NCBI RefSeq assembly: GCF_010731615.1
Contig: NZ_AP022618.1
Location: forward strand, 4,340,001 to 4,404,000
DNA: 64,000 bases
Direction of reading: 5' to 3'
From: Mycolicibacterium insubricum
GTDB taxonomy: Bacteria; Actinomycetota; Actinomycetes; Mycobacteriales; Mycobacteriaceae
This document shows, piece after piece, positions 1 through 8,284 of the stretch. The notes below the pieces were generated by a model. That model was not told the origin of the DNA, searched no databases, and saw only the letters and a list, made by a program, of their open reading frames with translations. The translations under genes were made by a program, and so were the position numbers. The number at the start of each line of letters is the position of its first letter. The first letter of the stretch is position 1.

Positions 1-2015
1 CCGACACCAATATGCCCGGCGGCGAGGCGATGGCCCGCCAATTCGTCCTCGGCAAGCAGTTCTTCCTCGACGAGTTCGGCATCGACACCACCGAGGTCTG
101 GCTGCCCGACTCCTTCGGCTACTCCGCGGCGATGCCGCAGATCGTCGCGGCGGCCGGGGCGCAGTACTTCTTGACCCAGAAGCTGTCCTGGAATCAGACC
201 AACCGGATGCCGCATTCCACCTTCGTCTGGGAGGGCATCGACGGCACCGGGGTGTTCACCCACTTCCCTCCGGTGGACACCTACAACTCGAATCTCTCCG
301 GCGCCGACCTGGCTCGGGCGCAACGCAACTACCGGGAATCCGGGGTTGCCAACAGCTCGCTGGTGCCGTTCGGCTGGGGCGACGGCGGCGGCGGTCCGAC
401 CCGGGAGATGCTCGCCGCGGCGGCGCGCACCGCGTCGCTGGAGGGGTCCCCGACGGTGACCGTCGGCACACCGGAGCAGTTCTTCACCGCCGCGCGCGCC
501 GAATACCCGAACCCGCCGCGCTGGTCGGGCGAGCTGTATCTGGAGTTCCACCGCGGCACCTACACCTCCCAGGCCAACACCAAGCAGGGCAACCGACGCA
601 GCGAGCACCTGCTCCGCGAAGCCGAGCTGTGGTCGGCCACCGCAGCCGTGCGTACCGGATTCGACTATCCGGCAGCCGAACTGGAGGAGATCTGGCAGCT
701 GGTCCTGCTGCAGCAGTTCCACGACATCCTGCCGGGCAGCTCGATCGCCTGGGTGCACCGCGACGCCGAACGCAACTACGCGGCGCTCGCCACCCGGCTG
801 CAGGTGATCATCGACGACGCCACCCGGGCGCTGGCCGGCGCCGGAAACCGGCGGCTGGTGTTCAATGCGGCGCCGCACGCCCGCGACGGCGTCCCCGCGC
901 TCGGGGCCGTCGCCGTCGAGCCCGCGGCGACGGTGACACCCGTTGCCGACGGGGACGGCTTTGTCCTCGACAACGGCGTCATCGCCGCCCGGCTCGACGC
1001 CCGGGGCCTGCTGGTGTCGCTGGTCGATGCGGCGTCGGGCCGGGAGGCGATGGCCGGCCCGGGCAACCTGCTGCAGCTGCACCGCGACATCCCGAATCAC
1101 TGGGAGGCGTGGGATATCGACGAGTTCTACCGGCACAACGTCACCGATCTGACCGGCGCGTCGCCGGTGGCGATCGCCGGTGACGCGGTCGAGATCCGGC
1201 GCTCATTCAGCAAATCGACTCTCATCCAACGCATTTCCCTGCGAATCGGCTCACCCGCGCTGGATATCGAACTGGACGTCGATTGGCATGAGCGGCAGAA
1301 GCTGCTCAAACTGGCCTTCCCGTTCGACGTGCACGCCGACCGCAGCGCCTCGGAAATCCAGTTCGGCCACGTGTTCCGTCCCACCCACGCCAACACCTCC
1401 TGGGACGCCGCCAAATTCGAGATCTGCGCACATCGCTGGGTGCACGTCGGCGAGCCGGGTTACGGGGTGGCGGTGGCCAACGACTCCACCTACGGACACG
1501 ACATCGTCCGCCGCGGCAACGACGCCACGGTGGTGCGGCTGTCGCTGCTGCGCGCCCCGCGCTATCCCGATCCGCAGGCCGACCAGGGCCGGCATCGCCT
1601 GAACATCTCGGTGCGGCCCGGGGCGGCCATCGGCGACGCCGTCGAGGAGGGTTACCGGCGCAACCTGACTCCGCGCATCGTGTCCGGCTCGGCCGAATCG
1701 GTGCAACCACTGATCACCGTGGACAACCCGGCGGTGATCGTCGAAGCGGTCAAGCTGGCCCAGGACGGCGGTGGCGACGTCGTCGTACGGCTCTACGAGT
1801 CCCGCGGCGGTCGCGCGGACGCAACGGTGCGGGCGAACTTCGGCTACCACGACGTCGTCGTCACCGACCTGCTGGAACGGGCGATCGAGGAGCCCCGCGC
1901 CGCCGGTGACGTCCGGCTGACGCTGCGCCCCTTCAAGATCGTGACGCTGCGCTTTTGTCGGGGCCCGCGCTCCTCCTCGCCGGCGGTACCGCACGGTGAT
2001 CGACCGTCGCCCTGA
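1..2015 (+). CDS. Alpha-mannosidase, glycoside hydrolase family 38 (5' end outside window)
   Basis: The frame is already open at base 3, so the N-terminal part lies upstream of the window. The first visible residues, DTNMPGGEAMARQ, match the start of the GH38 catalytic core, and WLPDSFGYSAAMPQI carries the Asp expected to be the catalytic nucleophile. Further along are an HDILPGSS segment in the helical region and a long beta-rich C-terminal half, as usual for GH38 enzymes of about 1000 residues or more. The family hydrolyses alpha-linked mannose from glycans; the substrate in mycobacteria is unclear. The stop abuts, with no gap, the stop of the convergent gene that follows. Family assignment is firm, substrate is not. 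Confidence 0.9.
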   Translation, partial: DTNMPGGEAMARQFVLGKQFFLDEFGIDTTEVWLPDSFGYSAAMPQIVAAAGAQYFLTQKLSWNQTNRMPHSTFVWEGIDGTGVFTHFPPVDTYNSNLSGADLARAQRNYRESGVANSSLVPFGWGDGGGGPTREMLAAAARTASLEGSPTVTVGTPEQFFTAARAEYPNPPRWSGELYLEFHRGTYTSQANTKQGNRRSEHLLREAELWSATAAVRTGFDYPAAELEEIWQLVLLQQFHDILPGSSIAWVHRDAERNYAALATRLQVIIDDATRALAGAGNRRLVFNAAPHARDGVPALGAVAVEPAATVTPVADGDGFVLDNGVIAARLDARGLLVSLVDAASGREAMAGPGNLLQLHRDIPNHWEAWDIDEFYRHNVTDLTGASPVAIAGDAVEIRRSFSKSTLIQRISLRIGSPALDIELDVDWHERQKLLKLAFPFDVHADRSASEIQFGHVFRPTHANTSWDAAKFEICAHRWVHVGEPGYGVAVANDSTYGHDIVRRGNDATVVRLSLLRAPRYPDPQADQGRHRLNISVRPGAAIGDAVEEGYRRNLTPRIVSGSAESVQPLITVDNPAVIVEAVKLAQDGGGDVVVRLYESRGGRADATVRANFGYHDVVVTDLLERAIEEPRAAGDVRLTLRPFKIVTLRFCRGPRSSSPAVPHGDRPSP

Positions 2016-3050
2016 CTAACGCCGATCGATCCATTCGATATACCCGCGCCCGGAAATCGGGCGACCCTCGAACCGGCCGGTGTACTCGTAGCTGCCCGCG
2101 AATCCGGCGGCCATGCCGTAGGCGAAATCGTCGTTGCTGGTGCCGTCAATGTCGATGAGTTCGCGTCCGTCGTCGTCCAGGACGCGCCAATGGAATTGGC
2201 CGGGCAACGTCATCCATGCCCCATCGGGGGTTTGCGCAGCCCGAAGCTCGTCGGTGACGACGTGGGTGAATCCACGCGTGTAGACCCGCGTGCCGCTGTC
2301 TGCCCGGCGCACGTAGACGCTCTGCTGCACCGGCAGCCCGAGCGGGCCGAGTACCTCGACCATCAGCACCTGGGTCGTCGCGTCGATGTTGAGGATCTGG
2401 TAGGTGAAGAAGTACATCGGCAGCGGTATGTCGGTCCGGCCGCGGGCGTACTCATAGGTGCACAGACCGGAGCTTTCCAACACCTCCCCGGTTGCGGTCG
2501 AGGTGAAGCGGGCGTCGTATTCACACAACAGACTCCAGTGGTCGTAGACCCCGCGCATGTGCACAAAGTGTGAGATCACGTCGGTGGGCCTCGCGGCGAT
2601 CTCGGCCCGCAGTCCGTCGGTGACGGCGCTCACCTGCACCCGATCCCGCGTTCGCTGCATCCGGAGGGCATTGCCGAAGGACAGATCCACCTGTGGCGCG
2701 TCGGTTCCGGTCTCTGCGACGAATTCGCATTCGTCGGCGATGCTGTACGGCCGGAAATTGTCCCTCGACACCCCGGAACCGATGAGCAGCCACGCCGAGT
2801 CTTGCGGTGTGGTGCGGACCAGCGAGGGTGCGGCAAAGATCGGAACGTTTGCCGCGGTACCCAACACGGCGATGATGTCGAAGAACCCGAACGGCTCCGC
2901 GAGGCCGGGAATCATCAGGCCGTAGTGCGCGATCTTCCAGCCGCCGCGTGGCAGATGTTCTGGAACCCGCGGATCATAGCGGCGGGAATTGAGCTTGCCG
3001 GTCCGGTTCACCAAGCCGATGATCGGATCGGGTATGCGAGCGCGTATCAC
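2016..3050 (-). CDS. Conserved actinobacterial protein of unknown function (DUF6670-like)
   Basis: About 344 residues with no signal peptide and no clear membrane span. The composition is that of a soluble, beta-rich protein (many aromatic and Gly residues, repeated strand-like stretches), and it ends in GYIEWIDRR. I recall similar mycobacterial and rhodococcal proteins filed under DUF6670, but cannot check this. The start is a choice between GTG at 3059 and GTG at 3050. A TAACGT -10 hexamer at 3063-3058 covers the first and puts transcription start near the second, so 3050 with a leaderless mRNA is preferred. It is divergent from the carboxyltransferase gene and convergent with the mannosidase. 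No function can be read from the sequence. Confidence 0.7.
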   Translation of the reverse strand: MIRARIPDPIIGLVNRTGKLNSRRYDPRVPEHLPRGGWKIAHYGLMIPGLAEPFGFFDIIAVLGTAANVPIFAAPSLVRTTPQDSAWLLIGSGVSRDNFRPYSIADECEFVAETGTDAPQVDLSFGNALRMQRTRDRVQVSAVTDGLRAEIAARPTDVISHFVHMRGVYDHWSLLCEYDARFTSTATGEVLESSGLCTYEYARGRTDIPLPMYFFTYQILNIDATTQVLMVEVLGPLGLPVQQSVYVRRADSGTRVYTRGFTHVVTDELRAAQTPDGAWMTLPGQFHWRVLDDDGRELIDIDGTSNDDFAYGMAAGFAGSYEYTGRFEGRPISGRGYIEWIDRR

Positions 3051-3052
3051 GG

Positions 3053-4681
3053 ATGCCACGTTACCGAGCGGCCCCGAGCCGATCGGTGGAGATGATCAGC
3101 GGGGTTTTCGGCGGCCGTTATCGTGAGCTGGTGCCCGACGAGCTTTCCGAACTGCTGCGCCGCCGCGCGCTGACCGAAGACGCCGCCCGTCCCGACGCCG
3201 TGCAACGCCGGCACGCAGCCGGTGGTCGCACCGCCCGGGAGAACATCGCCGACCTGGTCGACCCCGGATCATTCGTCGAATACGGCCGGTATACCGTTGC
3301 TGCGCAACGGGATCGGCGTGAACTGACCGACCTGATCGCCAACACCCCGGCCGACGGTCTGATCGCGGGTACCGCGCGGATCAACGGTGAACTTTTCAGC
3401 CCGGAACGCAGCGCCGCCGCGGTGCTGTCCTACGACTACACCGTGCTGGCCGGCACCCAGGGGGTGTTCGGGCACTTCAAGAAGGACCGGTTGTTCGAGC
3501 TGATCGAGCGGATGCGGCTGCCCACGGTGTTCTTCGCCGAAGGCGGCGGCGGACGGCCCGGCGACACCGACTATCCGACCGTTTCGTCGCTGGAAGTGCG
3601 GGCGTTCAAACTGTGGGCCGCGCTGTCGGGGGTGGTGCCGCGCATCGCGGTGGTCAACGGTCGGTGCTTCGCGGGCAATGCGGTCATCGCGGGCGCCTCG
3701 GATCTGATCGTGGCCACCCGGGGCTCCTCGCTGGGGATGGGCGGCCCGGCGATGATCGCCGGCGGCGGGCTCGGTCACGTCGCGCCCGATGACGTCGGGC
3801 CGATGTCCGTGCAGGAGCCCAACGGCACGGTGGACGTGGTGGTCGATGACGAGGCCGAGGCCGTCGCGGTGACCAAGAAGCTGCTGGGCTATTTCCAGGG
3901 CACGGTCCCGGCCGGGCCGGTCGCCGACCAGACGTCGTTGCGCACGATCCTGCCCGAGCGCGCTCGTCGCGCCTACTTGGTCGGCCCGATCATCGAGACC
4001 ATCGCCGACGGGGATTCGGTGACGTTCCTGCGGCGCAGGTTCGCACCCGAACTGGTCACCGCCCTGGCCCGGGTCGACGGCCGCGCGGTGGGCGTCGTCG
4101 CCAACAACACCATGGCACTGGCCGGGGCACTGACGGCGGCGGCCTCGGACAAGGCGGCCCGGTTCCTGCAGCTGTGCGAGGCGTTCGGGCTTCCGGTGAT
4201 CTCGCTGATCGACTGCCCGGGTTTCATGGTCGGCCCCGATGCCGAGTCACACGCGCTGGTGCGCCGGGCATCGCGGATGCTGGTCGCCGGGGCCGCGCTG
4301 ACGGTACCGCTGATCGCGGTGATCCTGCGCCGCGGCTACGGGCTGGGCGCCCAGGCGATGGCCGGCGGCAGCCTGCACGAGCCCCTGCTGACCGTCGCCT
4401 GGCCCGGCGCGCACCTGGGACCGATGGGGTTGGAGGGCGCGGTGCGGCTTGGGCTGCGCAAGGAACTCGACGCGATCGAGGATCCCGAGGCGCGTGAGGA
4501 CGTGGTCCGCCACGCCACCGCCGCCGCGCAGGAGCACGCCAAGGCACTCAATGCCGCCCGGCATTTCGAGATCGACGACGTGATCGACCCGGCCGACACC
4601 CGGGGGCTGATCAGCGCGACGCTGGCCGCCGCCGCGGGTGGGCACCGCGCCCCGCGACCCCGGTTCGTCGACACCTGGTAG
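3053..4681 (+). CDS. Acyl-CoA carboxylase, carboxyltransferase (beta) subunit
   Basis: A crotonase-fold carboxyltransferase of about 515-542 residues, the usual size of AccD proteins. The first half contains NIADLVDPGSFVEYG and a Gly-rich oxyanion segment (FAEGGGGRPGDTD). The second has a DCPGFMVGPDAE segment followed by GYGLGAQAMAGGS, both typical of acyl-CoA binding halves. It would transfer a carboxyl group from biotin to an acyl-CoA, working with a biotinylated alpha subunit; none is encoded nearby, so the partner must act in trans. The start is uncertain: ATG 3053 overlaps the divergent gene, while GTG 3086, ATG 3092 and GTG 3131 are all in frame and precede the conserved VPDELSELL start. 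The paralogue type cannot be decided. Confidence 0.85.
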   Translation: MPRYRAAPSRSVEMISGVFGGRYRELVPDELSELLRRRALTEDAARPDAVQRRHAAGGRTARENIADLVDPGSFVEYGRYTVAAQRDRRELTDLIANTPADGLIAGTARINGELFSPERSAAAVLSYDYTVLAGTQGVFGHFKKDRLFELIERMRLPTVFFAEGGGGRPGDTDYPTVSSLEVRAFKLWAALSGVVPRIAVVNGRCFAGNAVIAGASDLIVATRGSSLGMGGPAMIAGGGLGHVAPDDVGPMSVQEPNGTVDVVVDDEAEAVAVTKKLLGYFQGTVPAGPVADQTSLRTILPERARRAYLVGPIIETIADGDSVTFLRRRFAPELVTALARVDGRAVGVVANNTMALAGALTAAASDKAARFLQLCEAFGLPVISLIDCPGFMVGPDAESHALVRRASRMLVAGAALTVPLIAVILRRGYGLGAQAMAGGSLHEPLLTVAWPGAHLGPMGLEGAVRLGLRKELDAIEDPEAREDVVRHATAAAQEHAKALNAARHFEIDDVIDPADTRGLISATLAAAAGGHRAPRPRFVDTW

Positions 4682-4687
4682 CGCCGG

Positions 4688-4741
4688 TCAGGGTTGCAGC
4701 GCGAGGTCCTCAGGGTCGGCGTAAACGTCGGTCCGCTTCAT
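4688..4741 (-). pseudogene. Remnant of a VapB-like ribbon-helix-helix antitoxin
   Basis: A 17-residue reading frame, MKRTDVYADPEDLALQP, that resembles the first strand and turn of VapB-type ribbon-helix-helix antitoxins and then stops. Nothing resembling the rest of the antitoxin or a PIN toxin follows. This is a low-confidence recognition of a very short match. Confidence 0.3.
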
Positions 4742-5000
4742 CGCCAGGTACCAACGGGTGTACCTATGGGCGACGGCATTCGCAGGAGCTTTTCTACATA
4801 TCTGAGCGGCCTCGAGATTCTGTTCACTCAGCCGACCCTCACCGCCGCGGTTCCGGCGCCGGCACTGCGATGACGTGGGGTTGACGACGGTGGGCGGGGT
4901 TGCTCTACTCACAGTAGGCGCGGCGATTCGTGCAGTTCGCGCAGAGTGGCGCCTCGACCCGGTCGGCGTAAGCGCCAACCGTGAATTAGGAGTAGCGCCG
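4742..5000. other. Intergenic region, promoter side of the alpha/beta hydrolase gene
   Basis: About 260 bases with no convincing gene. An in-frame extension of the hydrolase reaches back to 4875, but it lacks a ribosome binding site and adds residues in front of the signal peptide. AGGAG about 9 bases before ATG 5001 marks the true start. No repeat or RNA structure was recognised. Confidence 0.4.
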
Positions 5001-7049
5001 ATGATTCTGTCGCAACCCACCGGCAAGCCGGCCGCCACCATCGGTCTGGCGGTGTTGACCGGTGGACTGTGGTTGGGCCTGGTCACCGCAATCGCCCCGG
5101 CGGCCCATGCGGACCGGGGAGCGGGCACCGCGTCGTCAGACCATGCCCGCCCGGACAGGACGTCGGCCGGGCGGCAATCGGGCTCGGGTGCAGCGGGGGG
5201 CGCCGGTGCCACCCCCTCGTCGCACGACCACAACGGTGCAACAGGTGGCGATCCCGGCGCCGACGGCCAGGGCACCCGGGTGAGCAAACCCGGCGGTGAC
5301 GTTGCTCGCCCGACCGGGGTGCGCAGTTCCGACGGTTTGGCGAAATTCAGCGGCATCGATGACGCCGCCGGGGCTGCACGGAGTGGTGCGCCGGGACAAT
5401 TCCGGCAGAGCCGACGGCTCGACCGCGGGATTGGAACGAGTCGGCCCGCTGCCCCGGCGCGGTCGCTGGAGCGATTGACCGGCGACGGAGTGCAGCGGGG
5501 TCAGGCGCTCCGGGCGGCCGTCGGTACCGATGACCCCCAGCAGGGACCGAGGCCTTCGGCGCCCGATCCTGCACCGGTGTCAGCCGTGGAAACGACGCCG
5601 GTGCAGACGCTCACATCAGTTGATGCGATTGCCGAGATCCCCGCGGTGCTGGCGAGCAACACAGCCACCGCGTTGTCGACCGCATCGGGATCGTTCGCCG
5701 AGAAGGCGCAGGCCCGCGGCCGCGAGTTCATGGCTGCGCTGACCGCTCGGGTTCCGGGTGCACAGACCCAGCGGATGCAGAACGCGGCGACGCCGATCAA
5801 CTCGGTGGCAGAAGTTGTCGACGTGGTTCGCGACGGTGTTGATTCCGTGGTCAATCCGGCGCGGTCGGGGGACCTGGCGCGGGTCGAGGCCACGCCCAGC
5901 ACCGCGGCCCTGACGAAACTCACCGCACAGTTGCGCACGTTGGCCGGCGACACCGCCCAGGAACTGCACTTCATGGCCGTCGGCACCCAGGCCACCGTCG
6001 TCGGGGTGGGGAGCTCACTGCGGCAGGGCGTCGACACGTTGGCCGACGCGCAGAAGGTGGGACCGGTCGACGTGATCGGTTCCCTGGCCTTCGCGGTGCT
6101 CGGTGCCTTCATGCAGATACTGTCCGGGCCGGCGGTGGTGCCGCTGGGCAGCAACGTGACCGCTCGGACGTCGACGCTGGTGCTGCCGGACTCCGGCACC
6201 GAGGTCCGGGCGGATTGGTACTTCCCGGAGAACGCCAACGAAAGCACCCGGCTGATCTATCTGCAGCACGGGTTCTTCGCCACCGGCCCGCTCTACAGCT
6301 ACACCGCGGCGTATCTGGCGGAGAGCACGGACAGCATCGTCGTCGCGCCGACGATGTCGTGGAACTCGTTCGATCCCAACGGCGAATCGCTCGGCGGTGC
6401 TGCGCTGCAACAGGAGGTGGCGGACCTGTTCGCGGGCGACCGGCCCGAGCTGACGGCCAGTGCAAGAGAAGCCGGATACACCGGGACGCTGCCCGAGCAG
6501 TTCGTGCTCGTCGGACATTCTCTGGGCGGCGCGCTGGTGATGGGCGCCGCGGACAGGATGGATCCGGCGACTCTGGCGAATCTGAAGGGCGTCGTGCTGC
6601 TGGATGCCGTCGACTCCAACAACGCCGTTGCCGACGGGCTGGTTCGACTCAGCGGCGACGATTATCGCCCGGTGCTCAATATCTCGTCGGAGCCCTACAT
6701 ATGGAACCTGGACGGGACGGTCGCCACCGAGTTGCAGGCCGCGCGTCCAACCGATTTCAACGGGGTGATGCTGGTCGGCGGGCGTCATATCGATGCGGCA
6801 CAGGGCGGCAACCCGGTTTTCCAGGTCATCGAATACGCCCTGGCGGGTTTGTCGAAGCCGGCCAACGTTGCGGCGGTCCAGACGCTCTCCAGCAGTTGGA
6901 TCGACGACATGTTCGACGGGATCGCACCCAGCTACGACCCGAACGGCCCCGCCACCGCGAAGCCGCTGGCGGAGGCGGCCGGAAAAACGGTGTCGCCTTT
7001 GACGTCCGTCAAGATGATCGTGGACTCCTGGCTCACGTTTGCCGGATAG
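5001..7049 (+). CDS. Secreted alpha/beta hydrolase with long low-complexity N-terminal region
   Basis: Predicted 682 residues. Residues 1 to about 37 form a signal peptide (hydrophobic run, then PAAHA before the cleavage point). Residues 38-250 are rich in Gly, Ala, Pro, Ser and Thr and look disordered, suggesting a cell-wall-spanning spacer. The C-terminal 300 residues are an alpha/beta hydrolase with the nucleophile elbow GHSLGG, an Asp in VLLDAVDS and a His in GGRHIDAA as plausible triad members. This layout occurs in exported mycobacterial esterases/lipases. It is likely transcribed alone; tRNA genes follow on the other strand. The substrate is unknown. Confidence 0.8.
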   Translation: MILSQPTGKPAATIGLAVLTGGLWLGLVTAIAPAAHADRGAGTASSDHARPDRTSAGRQSGSGAAGGAGATPSSHDHNGATGGDPGADGQGTRVSKPGGDVARPTGVRSSDGLAKFSGIDDAAGAARSGAPGQFRQSRRLDRGIGTSRPAAPARSLERLTGDGVQRGQALRAAVGTDDPQQGPRPSAPDPAPVSAVETTPVQTLTSVDAIAEIPAVLASNTATALSTASGSFAEKAQARGREFMAALTARVPGAQTQRMQNAATPINSVAEVVDVVRDGVDSVVNPARSGDLARVEATPSTAALTKLTAQLRTLAGDTAQELHFMAVGTQATVVGVGSSLRQGVDTLADAQKVGPVDVIGSLAFAVLGAFMQILSGPAVVPLGSNVTARTSTLVLPDSGTEVRADWYFPENANESTRLIYLQHGFFATGPLYSYTAAYLAESTDSIVVAPTMSWNSFDPNGESLGGAALQQEVADLFAGDRPELTASAREAGYTGTLPEQFVLVGHSLGGALVMGAADRMDPATLANLKGVVLLDAVDSNNAVADGLVRLSGDDYRPVLNISSEPYIWNLDGTVATELQAARPTDFNGVMLVGGRHIDAAQGGNPVFQVIEYALAGLSKPANVAAVQTLSSSWIDDMFDGIAPSYDPNGPATAKPLAEAAGKTVSPLTSVKMIVDSWLTFAG

Positions 7050-7148
7050 CCGGTACCAGCTGGCACTCGGTCCGCTAGCTGCGCAGTGTTCCGGGGCCTG
7101 CGCCGAAAGAGGGCGCCGTGCGTGGGTCAGCGGCGACTCTCGCCGGAA

Positions 7149-7165
7149 AGCAGAAACTTCCTGCT
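7149..7165 (-). terminator. Candidate terminator hairpin downstream of tRNA-Phe
   Basis: On the minus strand AGCAGGAAGTTTCTGCT folds into an eight-pair stem (one G-T) around a single base, 17 bases after the tRNA-Phe end. The bases after it are not U-rich, so termination efficiency is doubtful, as for many mycobacterial terminators. Confidence 0.35.
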
Positions 7166-7181
7166 CCCAGGGGGTTTATTG

Positions 7182-7255
7182 TGGCCAGGGCCGGGATCGA
7201 ACCGGCGACCTTCCGCTTTTCAGGCGGACGCTCGTACCAACTGAGCTACCTGGCC
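7182..7255 (-). tRNA. tRNA-Phe (anticodon GAA)
   Basis: Full cloverleaf on the minus strand: acceptor GGCCAGG pairs with CCTGGCC, the D-loop is AGCTCAGTTGGTA, the anticodon loop CTGAAAA gives GAA, and the T arm contains GGTTCGATCC. The discriminator base is A. The terminal CCA is not encoded. It is last of three tRNAs in tandem (Glu, Asp, Phe). Confidence 0.95.
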
Positions 7256-7279
7256 GGAAGGCAAGTTTCCTCGCCGTTC

Positions 7280-7356
7280 TGGCGACCCTGACGGGACTCG
7301 AACCCGCGACCTCCGCCGTGACAGGGCGGCGCGCTAACCAACTGCGCCACAGGGCC
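7280..7356 (-). tRNA. tRNA-Asp (anticodon GTC)
   Basis: Cloverleaf on the minus strand with acceptor GGCCCTG/CAGGGTC, anticodon loop CTGTCAC (GTC), T arm GGTTCGAGTCC and discriminator G. Here the 3' CCA is encoded in the DNA (7282-7280), unlike in the neighbouring tRNA-Phe and tRNA-Glu. It is the middle gene of the Glu-Asp-Phe array. Confidence 0.95.
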
Positions 7357-7393
7357 TTGCTTTCCTGCGTGCTCCGGCAATGCTGCCGTTGCG

Positions 7394-7466
7394 TACCCCC
7401 AACGGGATTCGAACCCGTGCTACCGCCGTGAAAGGGCGGCGTCCTAGGCCACTAAACGATGGGGGC
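7394..7466 (-). tRNA. tRNA-Glu (anticodon TTC)
   Basis: Cloverleaf on the minus strand with acceptor GCCCCCA/TGGGGGT, anticodon loop CTTTCAC (TTC), T arm GGTTCGAATCC and discriminator A. CCA is not encoded. It is the first gene of the three-tRNA array, so the promoter should lie in 7467-7560; no clear -35/-10 pair was identified there. Confidence 0.95.
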
Positions 7467-7651
7467 CAATCCGAATCACTCCGGGGTACTCACAACGCTG
7501 CACGTTGGGAGCGTCGATAGCTTAGGGCACCGGACGCCCAATTCCCAAACCGATTGACAGCAACCCGTCTACCAGCGCCGATCCCGACGACGCCGCACCA
7601 CGCGCCCTCGGTGTCGACACCCACCGCGGAGTCGGTATGGTGTTGGCTCAC

Positions 7652-7724
7652 GCCCCTATAGCTCAGTCGGTAGAGCTACGGACTTTTAATCCGCAGGTCC
7701 CAGGTTCGAGCCCTGGTGGGGGCA
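7652..7724 (+). tRNA. tRNA-Lys (anticodon TTT)
   Basis: Cloverleaf on the plus strand: acceptor GCCCCTA pairs with TGGGGGC, D loop AGCTCAGTCGGTA, anticodon loop CTTTTAA (TTT), T arm GGTTCGAGCC, discriminator A, no encoded CCA. Its 3' end lies 12 bases from the last recognisable codon of an eroded integrase on the opposite strand, which suggests this gene has served as an integration site. Confidence 0.95.
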
Positions 7725-7736
7725 CAAAACTGCACA

Positions 7737-7967
7737 CGCCGTCGACGGGAAGATCATCGGTCGCTCACCGAGAAACGACCGGCCGCGCGGCCGTGACAGC
7801 GCCTTCACCGCGAAATCTGGCAGCGAGACGACCTGCACCGAAGACTCCGTATTCCCGGTATCCAGGCGCCTCAGGCCCTCACCAGCGATCCTGGCGACCT
7901 TCAGCTTCCGCGCAGCACTCCGGTAGGTCGTCATCGTGGCGGGCGACCGGTTCGAGTCCTCGGGCAC
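7737..7967 (-). pseudogene. Remnant of a tyrosine-type site-specific integrase
   Basis: Two pieces of an actinobacterial tyrosine integrase remain in one open frame. TYRSAARKLKVARIAG resembles the start of the core-binding domain. VVSLPDFAVKAL followed by RSFLGERPMIFPSTA resembles the catalytic-domain strand and the ML(I)FPS segment that precedes the catalytic HxxR box. The roughly 100 or more residues that should separate them are missing, as are the C-terminal catalytic Arg, His and Tyr. The homology stops 12 bases from tRNA-Lys. This is recognition by eye; a translated search would settle it. Confidence 0.6.
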
Positions 7968-7994
7968 GGGCTGCTCGCCGTCATCCTCGCCGCC

Positions 7995-8261
7995 GTGCTG
8001 GTGACGATCGCCTCGCTATGCCAGACGCCGACCGATAGTCGCCCGGTCGGCCCGACGTCGGGGTCGTCGTCGCGGGCGCCGATCACCTCCGGACACCGAT
8101 CCACATCGTCGGTGCCGCGGACGACGGTCACCCGGCCCAGCGGCAAGCCGACCTGCCGAGACCTCGGCCGCACCGACATCCCGCGCGGTGACCCGGACTA
8201 TGCGCCATGGCTCGATGGTGATGGGGATGGGATTGCGTGCGAATCCCGGAAGCCCCGCTGA
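7995..8261 (+). CDS. Small exported or membrane-anchored protein with excalibur calcium-binding domain
   Basis: Up to 88 residues. The frame upstream of GTG 7995 reads LLAVILAAVLVTIASLC, a hydrophobic segment, but no usable start codon was found before it, so the N-terminus is uncertain and may be longer. A Ser/Thr/Pro-rich linker follows. The C-terminus (about residues 54-84) carries CRDLG, a basic-acidic stretch and DGDGDGIACE, the signature of the excalibur domain, an extracellular EF-hand-like calcium-binding module bracketed by two Cys. It lies between the integrase remnant and a DUF732 gene and ends 23 bases before the latter. Confidence 0.65.
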   Translation: MLVTIASLCQTPTDSRPVGPTSGSSSRAPITSGHRSTSSVPRTTVTRPSGKPTCRDLGRTDIPRGDPDYAPWLDGDGDGIACESRKPR

Positions 8262-8284
8262 CCCGACGGTTACGCTCCACGCTC

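Noticed and set aside
4688..5356. Long minus-strand frame of 222 codons
   Set aside because: It runs antisense to the signal peptide and linker of the alpha/beta hydrolase and is Pro/Ala/Arg-rich; only its last codons, outside that gene, look like anything (the VapB-like stub).
7039..7431. Plus-strand frame of 130 codons with segments such as RDRTGDLPLFRRT and PPTGFEPVLPP
   Set aside because: These are translations across the antisense of three tRNA genes, a well-known annotation artefact.
7637..8038. Frame containing PIAQSVELRTFNPQVPGSSPGGGT
   Set aside because: This is the translation of tRNA-Lys itself, another common artefact.
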